From contig JAZTZP010000094.1 of the NCBI GenBank assembly GCA_045637525.1, forward strand, positions 54,620 to 118,619: DNA of 64,000 bases. The letters run 5' to 3'. Origin of the DNA: JAZTZP01 sp045637525. GTDB lineage: Bacteria > Bacillota > Clostridia > UBA1381. The position numbers were made by a program, and so were the translations under genes. How positions within the stretch are numbered: the stretch's first letter is position 1; each line of letters starts with the position of its first letter. This document shows positions 1-9,275 of this stretch, one piece after another. The notes below the pieces were generated by a model, which saw only the letters and a program-made list of their open reading frames with translations, was not told the origin of the DNA and searched no databases.

Positions 1-18
1 GTATTAAAAATTTCTAAA

Positions 19-72
19 TGTCGCATTTTAGCCCAATTGTCGCTTTACATTTTAAGAAAAGTATGGTAAAAT
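19..72 (+). promoter_or_regulatory. Operator and promoter of the regulator gene
   Basis: Two direct copies of TGTCGC lie at 19-24 and 38-43, 19 bp apart start to start, with TTTTAGCCCA between them. An extended -10-like TGGTAAAAT ends at 72. The same arrangement occurs at 3239-3292 before the ABC permease operon, with identical spacing from the second repeat to the -10 (24 bp). Tandem direct repeats two helical turns apart are typical of AraC-type dimer sites. I infer that the adjacent YesN-type regulator binds here and controls its own gene. Confidence 0.6.
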
Positions 73-111
73 AAAATTGTAGATAAAAGTCGTGTATTCA
101 AGGAGGGAAAA

Positions 112-1410
112 ATGTATAAAACAATAATAGTTGATGATGAGCAGTATTCATATGAATATCTTGAAGAGTGTATCAATGATATGTCGGAGGATTTTGAGGT
201 CGTGGGAACCTTTCGTAACGGTGCCGAAGCATGGAGATTTATCAATGAAGAAAGAGTGGACGTCGTTATTACCGATATAAAAATGCCGGTTATGTCCGGG
301 CTTGAACTGATAAAACTCATATATGAAAACAACCTTGATATAAGTGTAATTATTATCAGCGGATACGAAGATTTTGAATACGCAAGACAAGCCATAAAGT
401 ACAATGTTTTTTATTATCTGTTAAAAGCTATTGATCTGGATGATTTTTTTGATGTGCTTTCAAGATTAAAACAACAGCTTGATAAAAAATATGATAATCA
501 AAGCGCAGCCGGAGAAACAGATTGCGAATTGGAAAGATTTTTTGCGCGTGGACTTACAGGGAGCTTTGAAAGCATTGCAGAAATGAAAACAGACTATGCG
601 AGGTTAGGTCTGAAGATTGACTTTGAAGAGGTCATATGCTGCATATATGAAATACAGATAGAGCAGTATGATGTATTGTTGTCAGAAAAATGGAAATACG
701 GAAAAGACAGTTTTGAAAAGGCAATTGCTCATGTTATCGAAAGTATTTTTGAAGAAGAAGATGAAACAGTTTTTATTTTTTCTATTATGAATTCAGTAAT
801 ACAGTGCATGGTATTAAAGGATAGTGACAAAGACTGTTCGGATTATGTAACGAATAATATAAAAAAATTGCTTGATATAGGTGTTTCTGTAAACTGTAAA
901 GGAACGCCTGTAAGAATTAAGGAAATGAGAAATCTTTGCGAAATGGTTAACGATGATATTTTGAAGAAAATGCGTGTCTCATATCCTGAGAATGTAAGTG
1001 GTTGTGAGTTTAAAAATGCCGATGCCTTATTTGAGGATGATGAAGACGAAATAGGCGCTTATTCGGGTAACGACGTTGAAAAAGCAATTGCGGCGGCAAA
1101 AGAATATATGGACAGGAATTATTCCAAGGATATATCAAGATACGATATAGCGGAATGTACATATTTTGCACCGAAATATTTTGGGAAAATATTCAAAAGA
1201 AAAACGGGAAAAACAATTGCAGATTATTTAATGGAGATAAGGATGACAAAAGCGATAGAGCTTCTTGATACGGACATGAAAATTCAGGATATTGCAGTTG
1301 CGGTCGGAATGACAAATATGCGTACTTTTCAGCGTATGTTCAAAAACTTTACAGGTTATTCGGCAGCTGAATACAGGCGTGTTGTTATAAAAAACAGGGG
1401 TTTTAAATAA
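112..1410 (+). CDS. YesN/AraC-type response regulator
   Basis: A 432-residue response regulator with an N-terminal receiver domain (about 1-120) and a C-terminal AraC-type double helix-turn-helix (about 325-425). The acidic pair is at D8-D9 and the likely phosphoacceptor is D55 in the TDIKMP motif. The conserved Lys is K105, but the usual following Pro is Ala (LLKA rather than LLKP). The middle 200 residues are poorly conserved, as in YesN proteins. AGGAGGG lies 4 bp upstream of the ATG. The gene is followed after 21 bp by a YesM-type kinase, its likely partner, and the pair probably activates the downstream sugar importer. Its own promoter carries the same operator as that importer operon. 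Confidence 0.93.
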   Translation: MYKTIIVDDEQYSYEYLEECINDMSEDFEVVGTFRNGAEAWRFINEERVDVVITDIKMPVMSGLELIKLIYENNLDISVIIISGYEDFEYARQAIKYNVFYYLLKAIDLDDFFDVLSRLKQQLDKKYDNQSAAGETDCELERFFARGLTGSFESIAEMKTDYARLGLKIDFEEVICCIYEIQIEQYDVLLSEKWKYGKDSFEKAIAHVIESIFEEEDETVFIFSIMNSVIQCMVLKDSDKDCSDYVTNNIKKLLDIGVSVNCKGTPVRIKEMRNLCEMVNDDILKKMRVSYPENVSGCEFKNADALFEDDEDEIGAYSGNDVEKAIAAAKEYMDRNYSKDISRYDIAECTYFAPKYFGKIFKRKTGKTIADYLMEIRMTKAIELLDTDMKIQDIAVAVGMTNMRTFQRMFKNFTGYSAAEYRRVVIKNRGFK

Positions 1411-1431
1411 TGATTTGGAGATGACTGCAGT

Positions 1432-3180
1432 ATGAGTATTAAATATAAATTTACTGATTTTTTAAAGCGCTACAGATTTAACAGTGTGCTTTTTATAAAC
1501 TTTATAAAAATATTTGTGGTTATAATGATGCTTGTCTGCTTTTTAGCGGCATATATGTATAAGAGTCTTTTTGGTGTTGCACTTGATGAGTTTGTTAATT
1601 TTAATAAGGACTATATAAACAGAATTGCGAACAGTTATGATGTCGTAATGGAAGAAATAAAGTATATGGCATACAATTTATCTGTAGATACCGATGTTAA
1701 TATGTATGCAATACAGAGCGATGCAAATTTAAGAACAGGGCAGGTAGAAGCAAAGCTTATTGAAAAGCTTAAGCTTTATAAAATGAGCATGAAATATGTT
1801 AATTCCATATACATATATTCAGAGAAATACGATCGGCTTTGCACTCATGTCGAAAGTAGAAAAATTAAAGATTTTACAGATATGAGCTGGTATGAAATTT
1901 ACGAGGAATGTGAGCCGAAAGAGACAAAGATATTCGCAAGAAAAATGAACAACGGATATCCGAGAGTGATTACATTACTGGTTCGTATGAGTTCGTATGG
2001 AAACGACTATGCAATAGTTATAAATGTAGATACCGTAAGCCTTGATGAGCTGGTAAACAAGCAGACGGCGGATAACATGACGGATACATATATTATTGAT
2101 GAAAATAATAACATTATCTACAGTAAAGACGAAACGGATTTTTTAAAGACTGTTTACGGCAATATAGCCCGCGTTATGAATAACGGTAATAAAATTATAA
2201 AAGACAACGGACAAACATACATAGGCGAAGTTATGGATGTAAAAAACATTAACTGGAAATATGTGTGTATTACGCATCTGGATAACTATAACGAAAGAAT
2301 GAATGAAGTTTTTATACGGGTAATTTTGTTGCTTGCCGGTCTGGCAATTGCCGGAATTTTAATATCGTTCATTCTTGCAAGAAGCACGTTTTTGCCTGTA
2401 AAAACAATTATAGATGTTATAGAGGATAAAAAGAGCATAAATTACTATGATATAAAAGATAACGAAATCAAGGATGTTGTTAAATCAATACTTCTTATGG
2501 TAAATGACAATGAAAAGCTTCGTGAGGAGCTGCAAAGAAGTTTTGATATGTATAACAAGCTTCAGATAGTGGCGCTCCAGGCACAGGTGAATCCTCATTT
2601 TCTGAACAATACTTTGAATATGATAAATATTACGGGCTCTCGCATCTACGGAAGAAAAAACGAAGTGTCGGCTATGATAATTAAACTCACAAGACTGCTA
2701 CGGTACAGTTATATTACAAATAACTATATAGTAGAGCTGTCGGAGGAGCTGGAGTTTTTAAGAGTATATACAGAAATGCTTTATCAGAGATATAAAAACT
2801 TTGATGTTATATGGGATATAGCGGAAGAAACAAAGCGAATTAAGTGTATCAGATGCGGCTTGCAGATTGTTGTGGAAAATGCAATATATCATGGTCTTAG
2901 TGAAAGAGAAGACGGTGGATTAATTCGCATAAAAACTTATGTAGATGACGAGCTTGCATTTATAGAGATAGAAGACAACGGACAGGGAATCGATGAAAAG
3001 ACGCTTTCGGAAATCAAAGACGGATTTAAGGAGGAGACTATAGGAGACCGTCATTTAGGCATAAGAAATGTACACCATAGGTTAAGGCTGCTGTTTGGCG
3101 AGCGGGCAAACGTGTCAATAGAAAGTAAAAAAGATGTCGGAACAAAGGTAGTTATAACAATACCAAAGGATTTTAATTAA
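1432..3180 (+). CDS. YesM-type sensor histidine kinase
   Basis: A 582-residue membrane kinase. Transmembrane helices lie at about 22-48 and 290-312, flanking an extracellular sensor region of roughly 240 residues. The cytoplasmic part has the His_kinase (LytS/YesM) motif NPHFLNNTL with H389 as the phosphorylated residue. It is followed by an HATPase domain with the N box (VENAIYHG), the G1 box (DNGQGI) and a GIRNVHHRL segment. This family usually senses extracellular oligosaccharides or stress and phosphorylates an AraC-type regulator. The gene directly follows such a regulator and ends at a strong terminator hairpin. The ligand is unknown; a product of the surface enzymes encoded downstream is a reasonable guess. 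Confidence 0.93.
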   Translation: MSIKYKFTDFLKRYRFNSVLFINFIKIFVVIMMLVCFLAAYMYKSLFGVALDEFVNFNKDYINRIANSYDVVMEEIKYMAYNLSVDTDVNMYAIQSDANLRTGQVEAKLIEKLKLYKMSMKYVNSIYIYSEKYDRLCTHVESRKIKDFTDMSWYEIYEECEPKETKIFARKMNNGYPRVITLLVRMSSYGNDYAIVINVDTVSLDELVNKQTADNMTDTYIIDENNNIIYSKDETDFLKTVYGNIARVMNNGNKIIKDNGQTYIGEVMDVKNINWKYVCITHLDNYNERMNEVFIRVILLLAGLAIAGILISFILARSTFLPVKTIIDVIEDKKSINYYDIKDNEIKDVVKSILLMVNDNEKLREELQRSFDMYNKLQIVALQAQVNPHFLNNTLNMINITGSRIYGRKNEVSAMIIKLTRLLRYSYITNNYIVELSEELEFLRVYTEMLYQRYKNFDVIWDIAEETKRIKCIRCGLQIVVENAIYHGLSEREDGGLIRIKTYVDDELAFIEIEDNGQGIDEKTLSEIKDGFKEETIGDRHLGIRNVHHRLRLLFGERANVSIESKKDVGTKVVITIPKDFN

Positions 3181-3185
3181 AGTCA

Positions 3186-3229
3186 AAAAAGCTGTTGTAT
3201 CTTGGAGATACGGTGGCTTTTTTTAATTT
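3186..3229 (+). terminator. Intrinsic terminator after the sensor kinase
   Basis: The arms AAAGCTGTTGTATCT and AGATACGGTGGCTTT pair over 15 positions, including four G-U pairs, around a 3-base loop, and are followed by a T run. The hairpin separates the two-component genes from the transporter operon, which has its own promoter just downstream. Confidence 0.8.
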
Positions 3230-3238
3230 GTTTCCGGA

Positions 3239-3292
3239 TGTCGCCTTTTAGCCCACTTGTCGCTTGTTTTTTATATAGAGTTATGGTAAAAT
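3239..3292 (+). promoter_or_regulatory. Operator and promoter of the ABC importer operon
   Basis: TGTCGC repeats lie at 3239-3244 and 3258-3263 with TTTTAGCCCA between them, followed by a -10-like TAAAAT at 3287-3292. Sequence and spacing match the region upstream of the regulator gene at 19-72. This makes it the best candidate binding site for the YesN-type regulator. Confidence 0.65.
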
Positions 3293-3342
3293 ATTTATAA
3301 AGAAAATAATTTTAACCTTTCAATTTACAACAGGAGGCAATT

Positions 3343-4299
3343 ATGAAGGTATCAGGGAAAATTGCGGGAAGAACCGCATCAAGTTTGAAAAAAGGAGTAA
3401 TACGTGAAAATGCCGAGCTGTTTATGCTTGTTTTGCCGGGATTTTTGCTTACGTTTATTTTTTGCTATCTGCCGATGTTCGGAATTATAATAGCATTTAA
3501 AAATTTCAATCCGAATCTCGGAATATTGGAAAGCAAATGGGTAGGAATAGAGAATTTTAAATTCTTTTTCCAGTCAAACGACTTTTTCAGAATTATGAGA
3601 AATACACTTCTTTACAGCTCATCGTTTCTGATGCTTGATAATGCTGTTGCTGTGTTTCTTGCAATATTATTATATAACATTCAGAAAAGATTTGCGCTGA
3701 AATATTACCAGACAACAATGATTTTGCCGAACTTCATGTCTATGGTTCTGGTTGCATATGTGGTTTATGCAATTCTTAATCCTACAGCAGGTGCCTTAAA
3801 TCAGATTTTGAGTATTATTACGCGTGAGGAAGTAAATACACAATGGTATGCAAAAGCCAATTACTGGCCGTTTATTCTTACAATAGTACATATATGGAAA
3901 TCGGCAGGGATGAAGACAATAATCTATTATGCGGCACTCATGGGAATAGACGAATCCCTGTTTGAGGCGGCAAGAATAGACGGCGCAACAAACCGCCAGG
4001 AAATAAGATATATTATAATTCCCGAGCTTACAAGTATAATTTGTATTTATTTAATACTGGGTGTAGGAGGCCTGGTCAGCGGAGATTTCGGTCTTTTTTA
4101 TCAGGTGCCGATGAACATAGGAGTGTTATATCCGACAACAGACATAATAAATACATATATCTTCCGTGCACTGCAGGACGGAACGCATATGGGAAGAACT
4201 GCGGCGGTTGGTCTTTTTCAATCTGTAACAGGAACGATTTTGGTAGTAGCAAGTAATGTGGTGGTAAAGAAAGTATCACCTGAACACAGCTTATTCTAA
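3343..4299 (+). CDS. Sugar ABC transporter permease, LplB type
   Basis: A 318-residue polytopic membrane protein with about six helices. The CUT1-family cytoplasmic EAA loop is at about residue 208 (EAARIDGATNRQ), where the shared ATPase docks. LplB-type permeases pair with a YtcP-type permease and a lipoprotein to import oligosaccharides; here those partners are the next gene (14 bp downstream) and the gene at 7747. No ATPase is encoded in the window, which is normal because such importers usually share an MsmK-type ATPase encoded elsewhere. AGGAGGC precedes the ATG. The operator about 50 bp upstream of the start indicates control by the two-component system at 112-3180. Confidence 0.93.
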   Translation: MKVSGKIAGRTASSLKKGVIRENAELFMLVLPGFLLTFIFCYLPMFGIIIAFKNFNPNLGILESKWVGIENFKFFFQSNDFFRIMRNTLLYSSSFLMLDNAVAVFLAILLYNIQKRFALKYYQTTMILPNFMSMVLVAYVVYAILNPTAGALNQILSIITREEVNTQWYAKANYWPFILTIVHIWKSAGMKTIIYYAALMGIDESLFEAARIDGATNRQEIRYIIIPELTSIICIYLILGVGGLVSGDFGLFYQVPMNIGVLYPTTDIINTYIFRALQDGTHMGRTAAVGLFQSVTGTILVVASNVVVKKVSPEHSLF

Positions 4300-4313
4300 G
4301 GAGGGCATATAAA

Positions 4314-5195
4314 GTGAAAAAAATAACGTTCGGAAGAGTTTTGTTGCATACTTTCCTCATAATACTGAGTCTTACATATATATTACCGCTTGTTTTAATG
4401 ATATCGATTTCATTTTCATCAGAAGATGCAATAGTGGATTTCGGATATTCATTGATCCCTAAAGTATTAAGCTTAGATGCATATAAAATGTGTTTTCAGA
4501 ATCCGCATCAGCTTTTGCAGAGCTATAAAGTGACCGCTGCATATTCAATTTTAGGCACGCTGTTGGCAACACTTGTTCAGAGCCTTATGGCTTATCCGCT
4601 GTCACGCTCAAACTTTAAGCTCAAGGGTTTTGTTACGAAATATATTTTTATAACGATGCTGTTTTCCGGAGGTCTTGTCCCTAGTTATATACTAACGACA
4701 AAGTATTTGCATCTTAATAATAGCTTCTGGGTTTATATATTACCGGGACTCACGAGTGCGTGGAATGTAATAGTATTCAGAACATTTTTTCAGGGCTTGC
4801 CGGATGGGCTTGCCGAAGCGGCTAAAATTGACGGTGCGAGCGAGCTGAGAATATATTTCAGAATAATTCTTCCGCTGTCAACTCCGGTACTTGCATCTCT
4901 CGGATTTATGACATTAGTCGCAAAATGGAATGACTGGAACACAACACTGCTTTATATAAGAAATTCTGAGTTGTATTCGCTGCAGTATTTGCTGCAAAGA
5001 ATATTAAGAGAGGTTGAATATGTAAAGGGCTTAAGAGATACTGCAGCAGGTTCGCTTTTTGATACAGATAATCTGCCGACTGAGAGTATGCGCTATGCGA
5101 TGGCAGTGTTGGCGGCAGGACCGATGCTTGTAGTATTCCCGTTTTTCCAGAAATACTTTGCAAAGGGAATGACTGTAGGAGCGGTCAAGGGCTGA
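4314..5195 (+). CDS. Sugar ABC transporter permease, YtcP type
   Basis: A 293-residue CUT1-family permease with about six transmembrane helices and the EAA loop at about residue 168 (EAAKIDGASELR). It ends with the typical FPFFQKYFAKGMTVGAVKG tail of YtcP-like subunits. It starts with GTG, preceded by AAGGAGGG at a good distance. It forms the heterodimeric channel with the permease just upstream. The substrate is probably an oligosaccharide released by the surface enzymes of this locus. Confidence 0.93.
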   Translation: MKKITFGRVLLHTFLIILSLTYILPLVLMISISFSSEDAIVDFGYSLIPKVLSLDAYKMCFQNPHQLLQSYKVTAAYSILGTLLATLVQSLMAYPLSRSNFKLKGFVTKYIFITMLFSGGLVPSYILTTKYLHLNNSFWVYILPGLTSAWNVIVFRTFFQGLPDGLAEAAKIDGASELRIYFRIILPLSTPVLASLGFMTLVAKWNDWNTTLLYIRNSELYSLQYLLQRILREVEYVKGLRDTAAGSLFDTDNLPTESMRYAMAVLAAGPMLVVFPFFQKYFAKGMTVGAVKG

Positions 5196-5246
5196 GTGGT
5201 TTCAGAAATTTAGTATTTTAAAGACTTGGATTTTGGAGTGATAAAA

Positions 5247-6143
5247 ATGAAAATATTATCGGAACAATTATTCCTTCTTTTTACGTTTATGCTTTGTGGA
5301 TTTTTACTTGGGAAAAATAAAATTGTAAATTATGAACATACCAAAATCCTATCAGTTCTTGAAATATATCTGTTTTTGCCATGTACAATATTTAATGCGT
5401 TTTACTGTAATTTTTCTCTTTCTAATCTTTCGCAGTATTATGTGTTTATTGTTGTTTCCTTAGCTGTTTTAGGCGTGTTAATTTGTTTTTCGCATATTAT
5501 ATTCGAAATTTTAAGTAAGAATGTATATGATAAAAATATATATAAATATTCATTGATAATTCCCAATTACGGTTATATGGGGTATGCTTTGGCGCAAGGT
5601 TTATACAATAGCGAGGGATTATTACAAATGATATTTTTTGCAATTCCGTTTTCATTTTATACATATACATTTGGATATTGCATGCTGACTAACAGACGAA
5701 TATCTTTTAAAAGTCTCCTTAATCCCGTTATTTTATCAATTATTCCGGGTGTATTTTGGGGAATATTAAACATCCGATTGCCTGCTGTGTTTGAAATATT
5801 TGTAAATAAGTCAGCAAATTGTATGGCGCCTGTAAGTATGTTACTCACCGGAATGATAATATCCGAATTTAGGATAAAGGATTTAATTGACGATAAAAAA
5901 ACATATTTTATCAGTTTCATGCGACTCATAATAATTCCTTTTATTGTTATGATTATTCTAAAACAGTTTTTTGATGATGCTCTTGTGCGTACTGCTGTAT
6001 TATTATGTGCCATGCCATGCGGACTTAATACGATAATTTTCCCGAAACTTGTCGGTAAGAATTGCTTAACAGGAGCTAAACTTGCTTTTGTCTCTAATAT
6101 ACTTGCTATACTGAGCATACCATTGCTTTTGATTTTTATTTAG
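5247..6143 (+). CDS. AEC-family transporter (auxin efflux carrier type)
   Basis: A 298-residue integral membrane protein with about ten hydrophobic helices and the two-fold repeat pattern of the AEC family. Members include malonate and malate permeases, and the transported solute cannot be predicted here. I choose the ATG at 5247 because TTGGAGTG lies just upstream; an in-frame TTG at 5226 lacks a ribosome binding site. The gene sits inside a sugar-importer operon, between the permeases and the binding protein, an unusual place that suggests movement of an organic acid or acyl group released during glycan breakdown. A second, only distantly similar AEC gene lies at 47597. Confidence 0.85.
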   Translation: MKILSEQLFLLFTFMLCGFLLGKNKIVNYEHTKILSVLEIYLFLPCTIFNAFYCNFSLSNLSQYYVFIVVSLAVLGVLICFSHIIFEILSKNVYDKNIYKYSLIIPNYGYMGYALAQGLYNSEGLLQMIFFAIPFSFYTYTFGYCMLTNRRISFKSLLNPVILSIIPGVFWGILNIRLPAVFEIFVNKSANCMAPVSMLLTGMIISEFRIKDLIDDKKTYFISFMRLIIIPFIVMIILKQFFDDALVRTAVLLCAMPCGLNTIIFPKLVGKNCLTGAKLAFVSNILAILSIPLLLIFI

Positions 6144-6155
6144 GAGGATATTTAT

Positions 6156-7694
6156 ATGATACTTAAAGAAGAATATTTTCCAATGTCTGATGGTATACGT
6201 TTATATACCAGAATAGTTTTACCGGAAGAAAATAAAAAATTCCCTGTTGTGTTTATTCGTACTCCTTACGAAAAAAAGCAAAATAACGAGCCATACCCTA
6301 TAGAAAAATATGAGGATGATTTGTTTATAAAAAACGGATATGCAATTATTTTGCAGCACACGAGAGGTTGTGGAAACAGTGAAGGTGAGTGTGTACCTTA
6401 TCAGGAACGGAACGACGGGCTTGATACACTTGAAATCATTCGTACACTTCCTTTTTACAATGGAGAAATATATATAACAGGATATAGTTATCTTTCCACA
6501 GTTCATTTGTGCTATTTGGATACGAATCCACGAGATATAAAGGCTGCAGTACTCTGCATTCAAACAGATAGAATGTATTTTAGAAATTACAGGAACGGCT
6601 GCAATTATTCTTTCTGTAATATTGGCTGGTGGCTTCAAATGCTTAGTAATCGTTATCCGGAACAAATTCCATATGAAGAAGTATTAGAAAGACCATATTA
6701 CAAGCTTATTGAAAGAATAGTCGGTGAGGATGTTCCGGAATATACAGGAATGCTACTTAATGATGATTACAATGATTTTTGGATAAATCAGGAAAATACA
6801 TATGCATCTGATAAATTGACTATTCCAACCCTATTTATAGAGGGTTGGTATGATTATTACATTGATGGAATGTTTTCAATGTGGGAACGACTGCACAAAG
6901 AAACAAGAGAAAAATCTGCTTTTGTGGTAGGACCATGGGGGCATGCTATGTCAGTATCTGCTAATGCTGAATATAATCTTGAAAAAGGAAATATTTCGGG
7001 AGATTATACTGTGAAATTTTTTAATAGTATAAGAGATAATACTCCTTATAGTCAATTTGAACTCGGGAAGGTTAACTATTATTCTATTGGTGGCGATTAC
7101 TGGACCACCGATACGGCAACGACAAAAAAATTAAAGTTGTACTTTAATAATGATTTTACCTTATCGGAAGAAATTTCCGATAAGGGGGAACAAAGTTATA
7201 TTTTTGATCCCGATAAGCCTTTAAACTGCTTTAAACATCATGATATTTTTAAAGCACAACCAACAGGTGCTGTTGACGGAGTTTTATCCTTTGTATCTGC
7301 ACCCTTTAAAGAAGATGTTGATTTCTACGGAAAAATACAGTGGAACATGAAGGTGAAAACTGATTGTGATGATACTGCATTTTTTATTCGTATATATTTT
7401 GTTAAAAATGGCATAGCCTATAATCTTACAGAAACAATTACATCGCTTTCTAATATAAACGCAAACTATGTAGCAGGCGAAGAATGTTTGGTAAATCTTT
7501 TTACACCACCGATTGGGTTTACTATTAAAAAAGGTAATTTCATAAGAGTAGATATTGCATCACATAGTGACATTTATGTTCCTAATTCAAACACGAAAGG
7601 TCATTGGGCAAAAGTTACAGAAACAAAAATTGCAAAAAATACTGTAGTGTGTAATGAAGATGCATACATTATATTACCATATTGCAGTAAATAA
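6156..7694 (+). CDS. CocE/NonD-type alpha/beta hydrolase
   Basis: A 512-residue protein of the X-Pro dipeptidyl-peptidase/CocE (S15) family, with an alpha/beta-hydrolase domain followed by a jelly-roll C-terminal domain. The likely triad is S111 (GYSYLS), D233 (EGWYDYY) and H263 (GPWGHAM). The segment at about 68-73 (HTRGCG) matches the family's RGxG oxyanion region. No signal peptide is visible, so it is cytoplasmic. Family members hydrolyse esters or amides and some act on acyl-sugars. It follows the AEC gene by 12 bp with GGAGG upstream and precedes the binding-protein gene. I infer that it removes an acyl or ester group from an imported sugar. Confidence 0.85.
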   Translation: MILKEEYFPMSDGIRLYTRIVLPEENKKFPVVFIRTPYEKKQNNEPYPIEKYEDDLFIKNGYAIILQHTRGCGNSEGECVPYQERNDGLDTLEIIRTLPFYNGEIYITGYSYLSTVHLCYLDTNPRDIKAAVLCIQTDRMYFRNYRNGCNYSFCNIGWWLQMLSNRYPEQIPYEEVLERPYYKLIERIVGEDVPEYTGMLLNDDYNDFWINQENTYASDKLTIPTLFIEGWYDYYIDGMFSMWERLHKETREKSAFVVGPWGHAMSVSANAEYNLEKGNISGDYTVKFFNSIRDNTPYSQFELGKVNYYSIGGDYWTTDTATTKKLKLYFNNDFTLSEEISDKGEQSYIFDPDKPLNCFKHHDIFKAQPTGAVDGVLSFVSAPFKEDVDFYGKIQWNMKVKTDCDDTAFFIRIYFVKNGIAYNLTETITSLSNINANYVAGEECLVNLFTPPIGFTIKKGNFIRVDIASHSDIYVPNSNTKGHWAKVTETKIAKNTVVCNEDAYIILPYCSK

Positions 7695-7703
7695 GTTTAG
7701 TAA

Positions 7704-7724
7704 TTAAGCACTAAAAATGCTTAA
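7704..7724 (+). other. Short hairpin upstream of the binding-protein gene
   Basis: TTAAGCA and TGCTTAA form a small stem around a 7-base A-rich loop, 22 bp before the binding-protein ATG. It lacks a T run. It could protect the 5' end of a processed mRNA, a common way of raising binding-protein levels over the permeases, but this is inference. Confidence 0.3.
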
Positions 7725-7746
7725 AATATAAGAAAGGAGAAAAAAT

Positions 7747-9249
7747 ATGAAAAAAACGAAATTTGTTTCTTCATGCTTGATAGCGGCAATGCTTGCAGCG
7801 CCGCTGTCGGGTTGTGGCGGAGACAAAAAGACGGAAACAAAGGAGGAAACGGTGACTCTGCGTTATGTTATGGCAGGGCCCGGAGTTCAGGAGGACTCAA
7901 AGAAGGTATGGCAGGCATTTAATGACAAGCTGCATGAAAAGCTGCCGAATGTAAGCGTCGATTTTGAAGTATTTTCAATGTCGGATTACAAACAGCAGTT
8001 TATGCTTATGCAAACCAGTGGCGAGCAGATCGACATAGCGAATATGTATGGTCTGGATTTTGCCCAGGAGGTTGCAAACGGAACGCTTGCACCGATGGAT
8101 GAGCTTCTCAATCAATACGGTGCAGGTGTAAAAGAGGCACTGCCGGAGTGGCTTTGGGATTATATGAATATAGACGGCGTCCAATACGGAATCCCCTCAT
8201 ATCAGATGCTTTCTACATATGCCGCTTATGCTACTCCGACAGAGCTTGCCGACAAGTATCTTGACAAGGAGGCTTTAAAAAGTGCCTTGTACTCAAGTGA
8301 AGCTTTAAGCGATGATGTGTATAAGGTTATTGAAGATTATCTTCAGAAGCTTAAGGACAACGGCGAGCTGGGTCTTGGAATGATGCAGTGGGAGGCTCGT
8401 AAGGGTTGGGAAAATATTGTCGGCAATTATGTTATAAACATAGGCGAAGATGATAATCCCAAAGTAAATTATCAGTTTTCAACAGAACTGATACAAAAGG
8501 AATACGAAAGACATGCGGAGTGGTATAAAAAAGGCTTTATAAGAGAAGATTCGCTCAGTGCAACTGATGATAATGATAAGCAGGGAAAGCCGGGCGGAAT
8601 AGTTTTATGGTCGGAGCAATATACTCCGTGGGCAGAGAAAAATTTAAGTGAGAAATACGGAAGACCGATTACTCTCATTCCACTTTCAGATAAATACTAT
8701 GTAGGTAAGGACAATGCAGCTTCCGGAACAGGCATCATGCAGGCGTCTGAACACAAAGAGGAAGCAATGCAGGTTTTAAACCTTCTCCAGAGCGACAAAG
8801 AATTGTATAATCTGCTTGTGTTTGGTATAGAGGGCGAGCATTATACAAAGGTATCCGATGACAGAATTGAAGTTCCTTATGTAACCGGTAGTCCGAGTGC
8901 AAATGATAAGTATGGAATTTATAAATGGATAGTAGGAAACACCTCACTTGCCTATGCCATACAGACAGAACCGGACGGTTACAGAGAATGGTGGATGGAA
9001 GACGTAAACCAGTCTGAACACCGCTCACAGCTTATCGGTTTCATTGCAGATACAAGCACCGTTGCTGATAAGGTTGCACAGATAAACGCAATCAAAGGTG
9101 AATATCAGGCAAGCCTTAACAGCGGAAGTCTTGACAACTGGGAGAAAACATATAATGAATGGATGGAAAAAATAAAAGCTGCCGGCAATGATGAAGTGGT
9201 TGCAGAGCTTCAGCGTCAGGTAGATGAATTTCTTGCGAATAAGCAATAA
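7747..9249 (+). CDS. Extracellular sugar-binding lipoprotein of the ABC importer
   Basis: A 500-residue extracellular solute-binding protein (family 1, LplA-like). The lipoprotein signal peptide ends in the lipobox LSGC with C23 as the modified cysteine, so it is anchored to the outer face of the membrane. The mature protein begins with a charged linker and a TLRYVMAGPG strand typical of type-I sugar-binding folds. GAAAGGAG precedes the ATG. It delivers substrate to the permeases at 3343 and 4314. In related importers it lies next to the permeases; here two other genes intervene. Confidence 0.93.
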   Translation: MKKTKFVSSCLIAAMLAAPLSGCGGDKKTETKEETVTLRYVMAGPGVQEDSKKVWQAFNDKLHEKLPNVSVDFEVFSMSDYKQQFMLMQTSGEQIDIANMYGLDFAQEVANGTLAPMDELLNQYGAGVKEALPEWLWDYMNIDGVQYGIPSYQMLSTYAAYATPTELADKYLDKEALKSALYSSEALSDDVYKVIEDYLQKLKDNGELGLGMMQWEARKGWENIVGNYVINIGEDDNPKVNYQFSTELIQKEYERHAEWYKKGFIREDSLSATDDNDKQGKPGGIVLWSEQYTPWAEKNLSEKYGRPITLIPLSDKYYVGKDNAASGTGIMQASEHKEEAMQVLNLLQSDKELYNLLVFGIEGEHYTKVSDDRIEVPYVTGSPSANDKYGIYKWIVGNTSLAYAIQTEPDGYREWWMEDVNQSEHRSQLIGFIADTSTVADKVAQINAIKGEYQASLNSGSLDNWEKTYNEWMEKIKAAGNDEVVAELQRQVDEFLANKQ

Positions 9250-9275
9250 TTATTTTATGAAAGGAATAAGAAAAA

